Shown here: piece after piece, positions 36,318 to 45,618 of the stretch
How the letters are laid out: each line of letters opens with the position of its first letter
Numbering within the stretch: position 1 is the stretch's first letter
Translations under genes and position numbers: made by a program
From: Clostridiaceae bacterium
GTDB lineage: Bacteria > Bacillota > Clostridia > Acetivibrionales > DULL01
Length of the DNA stretch: 64,000 bases
NCBI GenBank assembly: GCA_012840395.1
Contig: DULL01000017.1
Coordinates: 1-64,000, forward strand
Direction: 5' to 3'
Notes under the pieces: model-generated
What the model saw: only the letters and a program-made list of their open reading frames with translations
Databases searched by the model: none
What the model was told of the DNA's origin: nothing

Positions 36318-38267
36318 TTAATTCTGTTTGTAATTTTTATTAATATATTTTAAAGCATCCTTCTGATTTATTATATCAGATATACGGAGTTCATAGTGAT
36401 ATGTTTCCAATTCACTTTTGTACTCCTCCTGTGACATTTCTCTTCCGGTAGATAATTCAAAAGCTTTATCCATACTACATATATAAATAAAATTATCTGT
36501 TATAACTGTGCCGTCCCTCAAAACTGCATAGCCCTCTTCCGGGGCAGTGTTCAATAAATCTTTTCCAAGAACAAAGGGGGCCTCTAAATTCATAAGATTT
36601 GCAATTGTTGGGTAAATATCAATTTCTCCGCCAATTGTACTTATCACTTTGTCATTTTCTATACCAGGTCCGTGAATTATTAATGGCACTTTTTGTTCTT
36701 TTATCCAATTAATTTCATTATATTCTTCTCCAATAAAATCAAATAATTCTTCAGAGTGACTCTTTATTATGGCCTGGTGATCACCATATATAACAAGAAG
36801 AGTATTGTCATATAGCCCTTGTTCTTTAAGCATTTCTATGAATCTGCCCAGAGCTGAATCCGCATAGTTTATAGCTTTTAAATAATCTCCAAGAAGGGTG
36901 CCTTCATATTTTCCTACATCAAATTCATAGGTTTGAAAATATTCAAAATTAAAAGGATGATGACTTGATAATGTTATTAAGAAGCTGTAAAATGGCTTTG
37001 TTTTATCAATAAAATCCAACGATTGCCTGAAAAACGAAGTGTCTCCCAGACCCCAACCTATATATTCATCAAGTACATAATCCCGGTTACTTATAAAGTA
37101 ATCAAAGCCCACAGCCTGATACATTGCGGATCTGTTCCAAAAACTGGAGTTGTTGGCATGAAAAGCATAGGTATTATAACCTTTTGCTTTTAAAGCTTTT
37201 GGAAGAGAGAAGAAGGTATTACCTGGATACCTGAAATATATACTCCCATCTCTGAGAGGATATAATGAATTATTTGAAAGAAATTCAGCATCAGAAGTAT
37301 TACCGCTGCCGATCTGAAAGTATATATTATCAAAGTAAGTGCTTTCTTTAAGTAATTTATTCAGATTTGGTGTAATCTCAGCGCCAGCCTCTGTTTTTCT
37401 GTTAATAACAAAGTGCTGCAAGGCTTCTACTTGCACTATTATCAGGTTTTTTCCTTCAGCTACACCTTTGAAGTTTTCACCAGTCTTTTTCTTATTTTCA
37501 AAAAATTGTTCCAATTCAGCCTTATCATCAGAGGTTAAATTCCTGTCGATAAGATAATTGTCTTTTACGAACTCTCGTGCGTCATAATAATGATAGTACA
37601 GTAATCCCATTTGTTTTATAACGTGATTTGTATCATAATTGTAAATATCATTATCTGTTTTGCCATAAACAGTTTTAATGGTAAATATACTAAAGGCCGC
37701 TAATGTTACAGAAATTATTATTCTAAAAGAAAATTTTGTAACTTTCTGAACTTTTCTTTGATATTTGCTTAAACATATAAGAATTATAAGCATAACCGGT
37801 AAATCAGCTAATAATAAAAGATCAGATTTATTAAGAAGATCCTTTATGCTATCACCAATAGAACCTACGAGACCTACCTGATATATAAGAGATACGGTCA
37901 TCGCGCTATAATAGTAGCGGAAGTAAATAGTGTCGGCCAGAACAAGTATTGTAATTAAAATATTTACAACAAATAATGCAGTTTTTCTCCCTTTAAAGAA
38001 AATTAAGGATATTATTGCTATAATGGCAAATATTACAGCAATTGAGGAAATTATCATATTCTTGTTTATCTCTGTAAATTCAAGGTTACCATTTAATCTT
38101 GAATCATACTGAAAATAAAAACATTTAAAAGCAACTGAAACAGTAAAAAGCAACAGGAAAAGTATTTCTCCAAAATCTATTGAATTAAAAATATTAATTT
38201 TTTTAACGCTGTGGTTAATTCTGTCACTCTTATTGTTTTTTTTGTTTAATGCAATTGTATTAAGCAA
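36318..38267 (-). CDS. LTA synthase family sulfatase-like membrane protein
   Basis: An extracellular phosphoglycerol transferase of the LtaS type. N-terminal membrane region with about five helices (about 30-210), then an alkaline-phosphatase-fold domain. It shows the metal/nucleophile residues: glutamate in VQVEALQHF, threonine in GNTSDAEF, and the YGDHQA aspartate-histidine pair. It has 649 residues from TTG 38267, seven bases after AAAGGAG. It may build a glycerol-phosphate polymer or modify glycans. It sits next to the broken end of the division cluster. Confidence 0.88.
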   Translation of the reverse strand: MLNTIALNKKNNKSDRINHSVKKINIFNSIDFGEILFLLLFTVSVAFKCFYFQYDSRLNGNLEFTEINKNMIISSIAVIFAIIAIISLIFFKGRKTALFVVNILITILVLADTIYFRYYYSAMTVSLIYQVGLVGSIGDSIKDLLNKSDLLLLADLPVMLIILICLSKYQRKVQKVTKFSFRIIISVTLAAFSIFTIKTVYGKTDNDIYNYDTNHVIKQMGLLYYHYYDAREFVKDNYLIDRNLTSDDKAELEQFFENKKKTGENFKGVAEGKNLIIVQVEALQHFVINRKTEAGAEITPNLNKLLKESTYFDNIYFQIGSGNTSDAEFLSNNSLYPLRDGSIYFRYPGNTFFSLPKALKAKGYNTYAFHANNSSFWNRSAMYQAVGFDYFISNRDYVLDEYIGWGLGDTSFFRQSLDFIDKTKPFYSFLITLSSHHPFNFEYFQTYEFDVGKYEGTLLGDYLKAINYADSALGRFIEMLKEQGLYDNTLLVIYGDHQAIIKSHSEELFDFIGEEYNEINWIKEQKVPLIIHGPGIENDKVISTIGGEIDIYPTIANLMNLEAPFVLGKDLLNTAPEEGYAVLRDGTVITDNFIYICSMDKAFELSTGREMSQEEYKSELETYHYELRISDIINQKDALKYINKNYKQN

Positions 38268-38709
38268 TTCGGGTCTCCTTTCTAAACAGCCTACCAAAGT
38301 TGTACCTATAATTGTCTGATTACAATAGTAAACTGCAAAGATTTAATGTATATTTTTATCCATCCCATTTTACGAGTAGAATTAATTTCAAATCAAATAA
38401 AATTCTTCACATTTTTTCACTGTGAAGAATTCTTATTTGAATTTCCCATTCTAAATCATACGGATTCAATTTTAACTCAAGAATTTGATTTTTACAACGA
38501 TAGTAAAATGCTCCCTAGGGGAGATAATCAGAGTATTTTTGATATAATTGAATTTCATGCAAAATATTCTATATCATCCTTCAATTCTTGAAGTAAAATA
38601 GGTTCTTCATATTTTTACACTATTTAAAATATCTGATAAATACATTGATAGGTTTTTCCCTTAGTGGTAAAATAATCAATGTATTCTTTATATAAGCTTA
38701 TGGCTCCAT
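38268..38709. other. Non-coding gap at the division-cluster edge
   Basis: About 440 bases between the divergent LTA-synthase-like gene and the murA remnant. A frame at 38346-38591 is AT-biased, without a ribosome site or family features, and I do not call it. Just before the readable murA homology, another frame reads MYSLYKLMAP then stops (38679-38711), which loosely matches the MRSSIFLMGP part of MurA, as if the N-terminus has decayed. Confidence 0.5.
38401..38431. repeat. 11-bp perfect inverted repeat
   Basis: AATTCTTCACA (38401-38411) and TGTGAAGAATT (38421-38431), nine-base loop. It is upstream of the LTA-synthase-like gene on the minus strand, and could be a regulator site or a decayed terminator. 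Confidence 0.55.
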
Positions 38710-39651
38710 AAAATAACACATCCGGGTGGATGTGAAATAGGCCCCAGACCTATTAATCTCCACTTAAAAGCCTTAAGAAATATGGGAGCAAAAGTATTTG
38801 ATGCGCAGCGTGGCTTTATATACTGCGAGGCATACCAACTTAAGGGTTGTGATATTCATCTGGAATACCCGAGTGTTGGTGCCACGGAAAATATAATGCT
38901 TGCATCAGTGTTTGCTGAAGGGGATACATACATTCATAATGCAGCAAAAGAACCTGAAATTGTTGATTTGCAGGAATATCTGAAGAGGCTGGGGGTAGAA
39001 GTTTCAGGAGCAGGAACAAGTGTCATAAGTATCAGAGGTAATAGCAGGAAGTCAAAAGATATAGAACACACTGTGATTCCTGACAGAATAGTTGCTTCAA
39101 CTTATGCCACTGCTGCAGCAATAACAGGAGGAGATATCCTGCTTAAGAACGTTATAACTGAGCATATAAATTCAGTTATATCTGTATTAAAAGAATGTGG
39201 ATGCAATGTAGAAGTAATTGATAAAAATGCTATACGTGTACGTGGCAGTGCGAGACCCATGGCAGTAGACATGATCAGAACTCTTCCATATCCAGGTTTT
39301 CCTACGGATATGCAGCCTCAGATAGTTTCATTGCTGTCGATTGCAAAAGGCACCAGTATTGTGGTTGAAACTGTATTTGAAAACAGGTACAGGCATGTAG
39401 AAGAACTATTAAGGATGGGTGCTAATATTAAACTTGAAGGACGAATTGCAATAATTAAAGGTGTTGACAAATTAATCGGAGCAGAAGTTTGTTCCAGAGA
39501 TTTAAGAGGAGGCGCAGCACTGGTACTTGCCGGGCTTGTGGCAGACGGAGAAACAACAATTACCGGACTTAAGCATATTGAAAGAGGATATGAAAATATT
39601 GAAAACAAGCTGGCACAGGTAGGTGCATCAATTATCAGAGTTGATGACTAA
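38710..39651 (+). pseudogene. murA: 5'-truncated murA (UDP-GlcNAc enolpyruvyltransferase)
   Basis: Homology to MurA begins abruptly at KITHPGGCEIGPRPINLHL, including the codon of the catalytic cysteine (TGT 38731-38733), and continues cleanly to the normal C-terminus (GLKHIERGYENIENKLAQVGA). About 110 N-terminal residues are missing. An in-frame stop lies at 38668-38670. The only internal ATG (38782) has no ribosome site and lies after the catalytic cysteine. A protein from it (289 residues) could not be a working MurA. murA normally precedes ftsQ in this cluster, so this is most likely a relic, with function supplied by another murA. Confidence 0.8.
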
Positions 39652-39706
39652 TAAAAAATGAACAGTTTGCCATGGTTTGCCATAGTATTGGCGCGGAGGA
39701 AGATAA

Positions 39707-40564
39707 ATGGTAATTCAGAAGATGAATGATGCAAATGAAATCTATCCCCATGAGCCAAAAAAAGTTAAAGCTAAGTTTCAAAAACCTTTATTTTGTTTTA
39801 AAATAATATTAATGCTATCCTTGATTATTGCACTACTTGTATTGTTTGGTATGTCGCCATTATTTAGCATTGCGGGTTTTAGAATCCAGGACAGCTTATA
39901 CTATGAGGAAGAAACATTTATAAATTTATCCGGTGTTTCCATTGGGGATAACGGATTTAAACATGTAGGAACAAATTTTATGCAAATACTGGAATTAAGA
40001 TATGGTAAAAGCGAGTATAATATTTTACAGAATTGTCCATATATTAAGGAAGTAAAAGTAAAATTTAATATGCCTAATATTGTTGACATTAGTTTTACAG
40101 AAAGAGAACCTACGGGATATGTACCTTATCTTGGTACATATCTTTTAGTGGACAACGAAAGCTATGTTCTTGAGATAATGGGCCAAGCCTCCCTTGATGA
40201 ACTACCTGTTATTAAAGGTTTGGAGTTCAGCTATTATGAACTCGGGAAAAAACTTGCTACAGAGAATACCAAAAATCTTGATGCGGCAATGTATGTTTTA
40301 AATGTAATAAGACTTTCGGATAAAAACGACAGGTTTAAGCTTTTAAAAATAGTAGACTCAATTGATGTAGCAAATTTGGACAAGATATGCTTATCTGTAG
40401 ACTCAAGAATTATTGTTAACTTTGGCAATATGGAAGAACTGGACTACAAGATATCGGCAGCAAAGCAAATATTACTCAAGAACATTAAAGAAACCGAAAA
40501 GGGACTTTTGGATTTCACATTAGGAGAAAACCCGACCTTTATACCTGACTCAGATGTGAATTGA
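39707..40564 (+). CDS. ftsQ: Cell-division protein FtsQ/DivIB
   Basis: A bitopic divisome protein, 285 residues. A short basic cytoplasmic tail (KKVKAKFQK) precedes one membrane helix (about 31-50). An extracytoplasmic POTRA domain follows (FSIAGFRIQDSLYYEEETFINLSGV), then the beta domain. ATG follows GGAGGAAG. It is in the expected place for the division cluster, 26 bases before sbp. Confidence 0.9.
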   Translation: MVIQKMNDANEIYPHEPKKVKAKFQKPLFCFKIILMLSLIIALLVLFGMSPLFSIAGFRIQDSLYYEEETFINLSGVSIGDNGFKHVGTNFMQILELRYGKSEYNILQNCPYIKEVKVKFNMPNIVDISFTEREPTGYVPYLGTYLLVDNESYVLEIMGQASLDELPVIKGLEFSYYELGKKLATENTKNLDAAMYVLNVIRLSDKNDRFKLLKIVDSIDVANLDKICLSVDSRIIVNFGNMEELDYKISAAKQILLKNIKETEKGLLDFTLGENPTFIPDSDVN

Positions 40565-40589
40565 CTAATAACTTACAGGAGGGGATAAA

Positions 40590-40946
40590 TTGTTACCATT
40601 ATTAGGATTAATTATAGGTATTTTAATTGGAGTATTTTTTATAGATGTAAATATTCCTCAACAATATTCAAATTATGTTGCCGTTGCCATTCTGGCTGCT
40701 ATTGATTCAGTCTTTGGCGGTCTTGCTTCAATAGCCAAAGAACAATTTAATATGAAAATATTTTTATCCGGTTTTTTTGGAAATGCACTTCTTGCAGCAG
40801 GTATGGCTTATTTAGGAGATCAACTGGGAATACAGATTTACCTTGCGGCAATTTTCGCCTTTGGAAACAGAATATTTTTGAATTTTGCTATAATTCGCAG
40901 ATACATATTGAACAAGTTGTCAAAAAAAGAAAATATAGAATTATAA
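40590..40946 (+). CDS. sbp: Small basic protein, DUF1290 family
   Basis: A 118-residue membrane protein with three hydrophobic segments and a basic C-terminal tail (RRYILNKLSKKE). The family is regularly found between ftsQ and ftsA/ftsZ in Firmicutes, and its role is unknown. Start: TTG after AGGAGGGG. The segment VAVAILAAIDSVFGG is characteristic of the family. Confidence 0.85.
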   Translation: MLPLLGLIIGILIGVFFIDVNIPQQYSNYVAVAILAAIDSVFGGLASIAKEQFNMKIFLSGFFGNALLAAGMAYLGDQLGIQIYLAAIFAFGNRIFLNFAIIRRYILNKLSKKENIEL

Positions 40947-41004
40947 GTTCTAATTTTAATTTTTCATATTATTAAGGTAATATATTTTCCAGGGGGACGC
41001 TTTT

Positions 41005-42243
41005 GTGGAGGATTATATAGTTAGTATAGATATTGGGACTTCGAAGATATGTGTTCTCGTAGGGCGTGTAGATAAAACAAACTATATAGAAATATTAGCA
41101 AAAGAAATTGCTGCGAATAACGGAGTAAAAAAAGGAATTATAGTTGATGTAGATCATACTGCCGAAATCATTAGATCATGTCTTGACAGAATTGAAAGTT
41201 CTAAAGGTATCCTGATTAATTCAGCCTTTGTCAATATTATAGGTATGCATGTTAGTGTGATTAATAATACATATTCAATCAGAATAGATAATCCCGGTCA
41301 TGAGATAACCAAAAGTGATGTTGAAAAACTGCTTTATGAAGTTGGTAATATTCAGATACCTGAGGGAAGAGAAATAATTGATGTTATCCCGAGATTTTAC
41401 AGTATAGACGGATACGATGATATAACCGATCCGGTTGGCATGGTAGGAACAAATCTCCAGGTCCATGCAGATATTATTATAGGAAGAATTACTTCTGTAA
41501 AAAACATAATCAAAAGTGTTGAGAAAGCAGGTATAAAAATTGACGGAATTGTCACAGAGGCTTATGCTGAAGGGCAATTGTTGCTCACTGACGATGAGAG
41601 GGAAGCAGGTTCTATATTGATCGATGTTGGAGCCGGTATAACTGACGTATCAATTTTTTGGAACAAAATGCTTATATTTTATGATTCCATGCCGGTTGGC
41701 GGAGATCATATTACCAATGATATATCTATAGGCCTTAAGATTTCATATCAGGAAGCTGAAGCCATAAAAAGGAAATATGAACTTGCTCTTACTTCACTAA
41801 TCAATAATGACCAGGAATTAGAAGTTGTTGACATTAACCAGGATCATAGTAAATCGATTATGGTTTCAGATGTAGTTGAAATAATAGAGGCAAGAGTCTA
41901 TGAGATTTTTTCTTTATGCAGAGATATTATAGAAAAAGCAGGACTTAATACTATGAATTTTTCCAATGTTGTTCTCACCGGCGGTGGAATTTCGTATGTG
42001 GACGGCAATAAACAGATTGCTGAAGAAGTATTTGGTATACCTGCAAGAGTTGCTGTATATAAAACATCCGTTAGTTTAAAGCCAGAATTATATGCGGCTG
42101 CTGGAATAATAAAGTATGTTTCTACTTACTACAAAGGAAATATTGCTCAACTTAACCAAGTGGTAATTAAGAAACAAAAATCATCAATGGCTAAAACATC
42201 ATTTTTTGATAAGCTTCTGAGCTGGATAAAAGGACTTTTTTAA
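41005..42243 (+). CDS. ftsA: Cell-division protein FtsA
   Basis: An actin-like protein tethering FtsZ to the membrane. It has 412 residues, with the N-terminal phosphate motif SIDIGTSKICVLVG, SILIDVGAGITDVSIF, and the adenosine motif VVLTGGGISYVDG. The C-terminal amphipathic membrane helix is clear (SFFDKLLSWIKGLF). The GTG start follows AGGGGGA. Next comes ftsZ, which has its own promoter in the 169-base gap. Confidence 0.95.
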   Translation: MEDYIVSIDIGTSKICVLVGRVDKTNYIEILAKEIAANNGVKKGIIVDVDHTAEIIRSCLDRIESSKGILINSAFVNIIGMHVSVINNTYSIRIDNPGHEITKSDVEKLLYEVGNIQIPEGREIIDVIPRFYSIDGYDDITDPVGMVGTNLQVHADIIIGRITSVKNIIKSVEKAGIKIDGIVTEAYAEGQLLLTDDEREAGSILIDVGAGITDVSIFWNKMLIFYDSMPVGGDHITNDISIGLKISYQEAEAIKRKYELALTSLINNDQELEVVDINQDHSKSIMVSDVVEIIEARVYEIFSLCRDIIEKAGLNTMNFSNVVLTGGGISYVDGNKQIAEEVFGIPARVAVYKTSVSLKPELYAAAGIIKYVSTYYKGNIAQLNQVVIKKQKSSMAKTSFFDKLLSWIKGLF

Positions 42244-42294
42244 TTTTTCCACAGATTATATATTGCTTAAACAATTAAAATAATATATATTTAC

Positions 42295-42322
42295 TTGTAT
42301 ACGGGGATTCTGTTATTATAAA
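42295..42322 (+). promoter_or_regulatory. Possible sigma-A promoter for ftsZ
   Basis: TTGTAT at 42295-42300 and TATAAA at 42317-42322, spacer 16, about 90 bases before ftsZ. Confidence 0.45.
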
Positions 42323-42412
42323 TAGTATAAATAATAGTTTTTATTAAAGTTATGGAATAATTATTTAAATATTTATTTTTATTTAAACAAAGGATAGTTA
42401 GGGGGGCTTAAT

Positions 42413-43513
42413 TTGCTGGAATTTGATATTGACTTGGAACAATTTGCCCAAATTAAGGTAGTTGGGGTCGGCGGTGGAGGAAATAACGCTGTTAACAGAA
42501 TGATAGATGCAGGCCTCCGAGGAGTAGAATTTATAGCTGTCAATACTGATAAACAGGCTTTGTTTTTATCAAAAGCCAATATAAAAATCCAAATAGGTGA
42601 TAAGATAACTAAAGGTCTTGGAGCAGGCGCCAATCCTGAAATTGGTGAAAAAGCTGCAACAGAAAGTAAGGATGAAATTGCTCAGGCAATTAAAGGGGCA
42701 GATTTAGTATTTGTTACAGCAGGTATGGGTGGAGGTACCGGTACAGGTGCGGCTCCGGTTGTATCGCAGATTGCCAGGGAAATGGGAATTTTAACTGTAG
42801 GTGTTGTCACAAAGCCTTTTATGTTTGAAGGAAGAAAAAGAATGCAACACGCAGAAAGAGGAATTGAAAACTTAAAAAATACTGTAGATACATTAGTTAC
42901 CATACCAAACGACAGGCTCTTACAGATAGCTGAGAAGAAGACCACAATAGTTGAAGCTTTTAGAATAGCAGATGATGTTTTAAGACAAGGTGTCCAGGGT
43001 ATATCTGATTTAATTGCCGTCCCCGGACTGGTAAATCTGGATTTTGCGGATGTAAAAACCATAATGATGAATACAGGGTTGGCTCACATGGGTATTGGAC
43101 GGGCATCAGGAGAAGGCAGGGCTGAGGAAGCAGCTAAACAGGCAATTCATAGTCCTCTTCTTGAAACTTCTATTGAAGGAGCAAGAGGTGTACTACTTAA
43201 CATAACCGGTGGTCCGGATCTTGGGTTACTTGAAGTAAATATAGCAGCGGAATTGATTCAAAAATCTGCTGATCCGGATGCCAATATTATTTTCGGTGCG
43301 GTTATCGATGAAAATCTAAAAGATGAAATATTAATTACTGTAATAGCCACCGGTTTTGAAAAAGGCCCGGTGATTAAGAAAACTGAAAAGGCTCCCGAAA
43401 AAACTACCAAGCCTTCACTTAATAAGCCCTCTTTTGATAAAGTCCCTTTTAATGACTTTTCAGGTGATGACCTTGATATACCTACATTTTTAAGAAGGAA
43501 CAGATTTAGATAA
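42413..43513 (+). CDS. ftsZ: Cell-division GTPase FtsZ
   Basis: The tubulin-like Z-ring protein, 366 residues. It has [17 protein letters not shown] at the N-terminus, the tubulin signature [12 protein letters not shown], the synergy-loop [11 protein letters not shown] segment, and a C-terminal tail ending in the FtsA/SepF-binding peptide [14 protein letters not shown] start after AGGGGGGC. A terminator separates it from spoIIGA. Confidence 0.98.
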   Translation: MLEFDIDLEQFAQIKVVGVGGGGNNAVNRMIDAGLRGVEFIAVNTDKQALFLSKANIKIQIGDKITKGLGAGANPEIGEKAATESKDEIAQAIKGADLVFVTAGMGGGTGTGAAPVVSQIAREMGILTVGVVTKPFMFEGRKRMQHAERGIENLKNTVDTLVTIPNDRLLQIAEKKTTIVEAFRIADDVLRQGVQGISDLIAVPGLVNLDFADVKTIMMNTGLAHMGIGRASGEGRAEEAAKQAIHSPLLETSIEGARGVLLNITGGPDLGLLEVNIAAELIQKSADPDANIIFGAVIDENLKDEILITVIATGFEKGPVIKKTEKAPEKTTKPSLNKPSFDKVPFNDFSGDDLDIPTFLRRNRFR

Positions 43514-43567
43514 TATTACAATTCCAATCTTTATGATATAAAATATAATGTAAAACATTTAGATTTT

Positions 43568-43598
43568 AAGCGCTATCATAGAAAGGTAGCGCTTTTTT
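43568..43598 (+). terminator. Terminator after ftsZ
   Basis: Arms AAGCGCTA (43568-43575) and TAGCGCTT (43587-43594) followed by TTTT. Confidence 0.85.
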
Positions 43599-43615
43599 CC
43601 ATTTTATTACATTTA

Positions 43616-43661
43616 TTTGACTTTTACTTTGACAAAATCAGCAGTATTAATGGTGTATGAT
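43616..43661 (+). promoter_or_regulatory. spoIIG-type promoter with Spo0A-box-like sites
   Basis: TTGACA (43629-43634) and TATGAT (43656-43661) are 21 bases apart, too far for an ordinary sigma-A promoter but close to the 22-base spacing of the B. subtilis spoIIG promoter, which needs Spo0A~P. TTTGACAA (43628-43635) matches the reverse Spo0A-box consensus TTYGACAA. TTTGACTT (43616-43623) is a 6/8 second site one helical turn upstream. Confidence 0.65.
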
Positions 43662-43770
43662 AGTTTTAGTATGAAGAATTAATTTTAAAAAATAGATAGT
43701 TTTCCACATAAACGTACAGGCATTTGAATATATGTAAAATAGGGGATTGTCTGATTGTGAGGTATAGCGT

Positions 43771-44673
43771 ATGGAGATTTTTGTTTATCTGGATATTCTC
43801 CTTATTGAGAATATAGTTATAAATTATTTTATACTCTTGGTTACATCTAAATTTTCCAAGAATAGATCTTCAAATCTCAGGCTTTTCCTTGGAGCATTAA
43901 CAGGTGCTGCATATGTTGCAATGATGGTTTGTTTTCCGGTTATTGCATCTAATTATAACATGTGGTCAAAAATTCTTCTGTCAGCACTAATAGTTGCAAT
44001 ATCATTTTCCCATGAAAGTATATCAGGTTTCTTTAAAACTCTGGCAATATTCTATGTATCTACCTTTATTTTTGCAGGTTCAGCCTATGCCTTTATGACA
44101 TTTAACCAAAGCGGCGGATTTATAAAAAACGGAATATATTATAACTTAAGCCAGTCAAAGTGGAGCAGTCTTGTTCTTTCCATTATTCTTGCAGGTATCA
44201 TAATTAGAATTTTCATGGAAATTATTCAGTTTAGATTTGCTAAAGATAAACTTTTGGTAAAACTTAAGATTAGCTTTGAAAATCAATCTATTGATCTTTC
44301 TGCTTTGATTGATACTGGCAATTCTCTATATGATCCACTGACAAATATGCCTGTGGTTGTAGTTGAATATGGAGCAATTAAAGATATTCTACCACAAGAG
44401 ATAAGAGAAATATTTGAAAAATATAAGGACAGTGACCTTGCATGCGTAACCGCCATGATTGCAAATTCAAAATGGTTGTCAAGATTCAGGCTGATTCCAT
44501 TCTCTTCCCTGGGTAAAGATAATGGAATGCTGATAGGGTTTAAACCAGACTATATAAAAATTGGCGAAGACAAGGAGAAAAAGGGTATAAACAATGTAAT
44601 TGTAGGTATCTATAATAACATACTTTCAAAAAACTCCAGATATAGGGCATTGTTAAGTCCTGAACTTATATAA
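43771..44673 (+). CDS. spoIIGA: Sigma-E processing peptidase SpoIIGA
   Basis: A membrane-embedded aspartic protease that removes the pro-sequence of sigma-E in the mother cell after a forespore signal. It has 300 residues: about five N-terminal membrane helices (1-150), then a cytoplasmic protease domain with the catalytic D181 in SALIDTGNSLYDPLT. ATG follows GAGGTAT. It is 27 bases before sigE, the usual order. Confidence 0.95.
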   Translation: MEIFVYLDILLIENIVINYFILLVTSKFSKNRSSNLRLFLGALTGAAYVAMMVCFPVIASNYNMWSKILLSALIVAISFSHESISGFFKTLAIFYVSTFIFAGSAYAFMTFNQSGGFIKNGIYYNLSQSKWSSLVLSIILAGIIIRIFMEIIQFRFAKDKLLVKLKISFENQSIDLSALIDTGNSLYDPLTNMPVVVVEYGAIKDILPQEIREIFEKYKDSDLACVTAMIANSKWLSRFRLIPFSSLGKDNGMLIGFKPDYIKIGEDKEKKGINNVIVGIYNNILSKNSRYRALLSPELI

Positions 44674-44700
44674 AGAAAAATTGCAGAGGAGATGAACGTC

Positions 44701-45432
44701 ATGAATTTTAACAAAAAGCTACAGTATAATTTACGTATTAAACTGATAACTTTCTTGTCAAAAATCGGTATTTATAAAAAACTCCCGATATTTTATATAG
44801 GTGGAAGCGAAGCATTACCTCCTCCATTAAGTAATGAGGAGGAAAACTATTTATTGGCAAAACTTGAAGAAAGCGATTTAGGAGTAAAGACAATATTAAT
44901 TGAAAGGAACCTGAGATTAGTGGTATATATTGCAAGAAAATTTGAAAACACAGGTGTTGGAGTGGAGGACCTTGTTTCTATTGGAACAATTGGTTTAATA
45001 AAAGCAATAAATACCTTTAATCCTTCGAGAAATATTAAGCTGGCTACATATGCTTCAAGATGCATTGAAAATGAAATTTTGATGTACCTGAGAAGAAGTA
45101 ACAGGATAAAAACTGAAATATCAATTGATGAACCCTTAAATATTGATTGGGATGGTAATGAGCTTCTTTTATCAGATATATTAGGAACCGAAAATGATAT
45201 TGTATACCGGAACATAGAAGACGAGGTTGATAAAGAGCTTCTGGATTCAGCTATGGATAAACTGTCCAACAGGGAAAAGAAAATAATGGAGCTTAGATTC
45301 GGCCTGGCTAATGGGGAAGAAAAGACTCAAAAGGAAGTTGCAGACATGTTGGGAATATCCCAATCCTATATATCCAGATTGGAAAAAAGAATCATAAACA
45401 GATTGAAAAAAGAGATAACAAGGATGATTTAA
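44701..45432 (+). CDS. sigE: Sporulation sigma factor sigma-E precursor
   Basis: The early mother-cell sigma factor, 243 residues. The N-terminal hydrophobic pro-region (about 1-30, [14 protein letters not shown]) is typical of pro-sigma-E. Region 2 has [37 protein letters not shown]-type core motifs, and region 4 reads [23 protein letters not shown] 44701 is nine bases after GAGGAG; ATG 44692 is too close to that site. Confidence 0.97.
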   Translation: MNFNKKLQYNLRIKLITFLSKIGIYKKLPIFYIGGSEALPPPLSNEEENYLLAKLEESDLGVKTILIERNLRLVVYIARKFENTGVGVEDLVSIGTIGLIKAINTFNPSRNIKLATYASRCIENEILMYLRRSNRIKTEISIDEPLNIDWDGNELLLSDILGTENDIVYRNIEDEVDKELLDSAMDKLSNREKKIMELRFGLANGEEKTQKEVADMLGISQSYISRLEKRIINRLKKEITRMI

Positions 45433-45555
45433 GTTTAAATTAAATTATCTATTTTTTAAAAAATTTTTTTAAATGCATAGTAGTATTTTCAAGGTTTGAA
45501 AAATTTACGATTTATTGTCAAGGTATTTTCAAGAAATATATTGGAGCATAAGACA

Positions 45556-45584
45556 GTATAAAAAATAACCCGGTGGCAATAATG
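45556..45584 (+). promoter_or_regulatory. Sigma-F/G-type promoter for sigG
   Basis: GTATA (45556-45560), 14 bases, then GGCAATAATG (45575-45584), matching the forespore pattern GYATA / GGNNANANTN. The expected transcript start is near 45590. Confidence 0.65.
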
Positions 45585-45610
45585 ATACTGACATAATTTT
45601 AGCTACCGGG
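45569..45610 (+). promoter_or_regulatory. Inverted repeat able to mask the sigG ribosome site
   Basis: CCCGGTGGC (45569-45577) pairs with GCTACCGGG (45602-45610), nine pairs with one G-T wobble. The right arm covers the first three G of the ribosome site GGGAGG (45608-45613). The left arm lies within the promoter spacer and -10, upstream of the expected start, so only RNA reading through from sigE could form the hairpin. Confidence 0.6.
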
Positions 45611-45618
45611 AGGTTTTT

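Noticed and set aside
38346-38591. 81-residue frame between the LTA-synthase-like gene and murA
   Set aside because: AT-driven composition, no ribosome site, contains the 11-bp inverted repeat, no family features.
39707-40564. ftsQ as part of a damaged region like murA
   Set aside because: Intact frame, good ribosome site, normal length and domain order.
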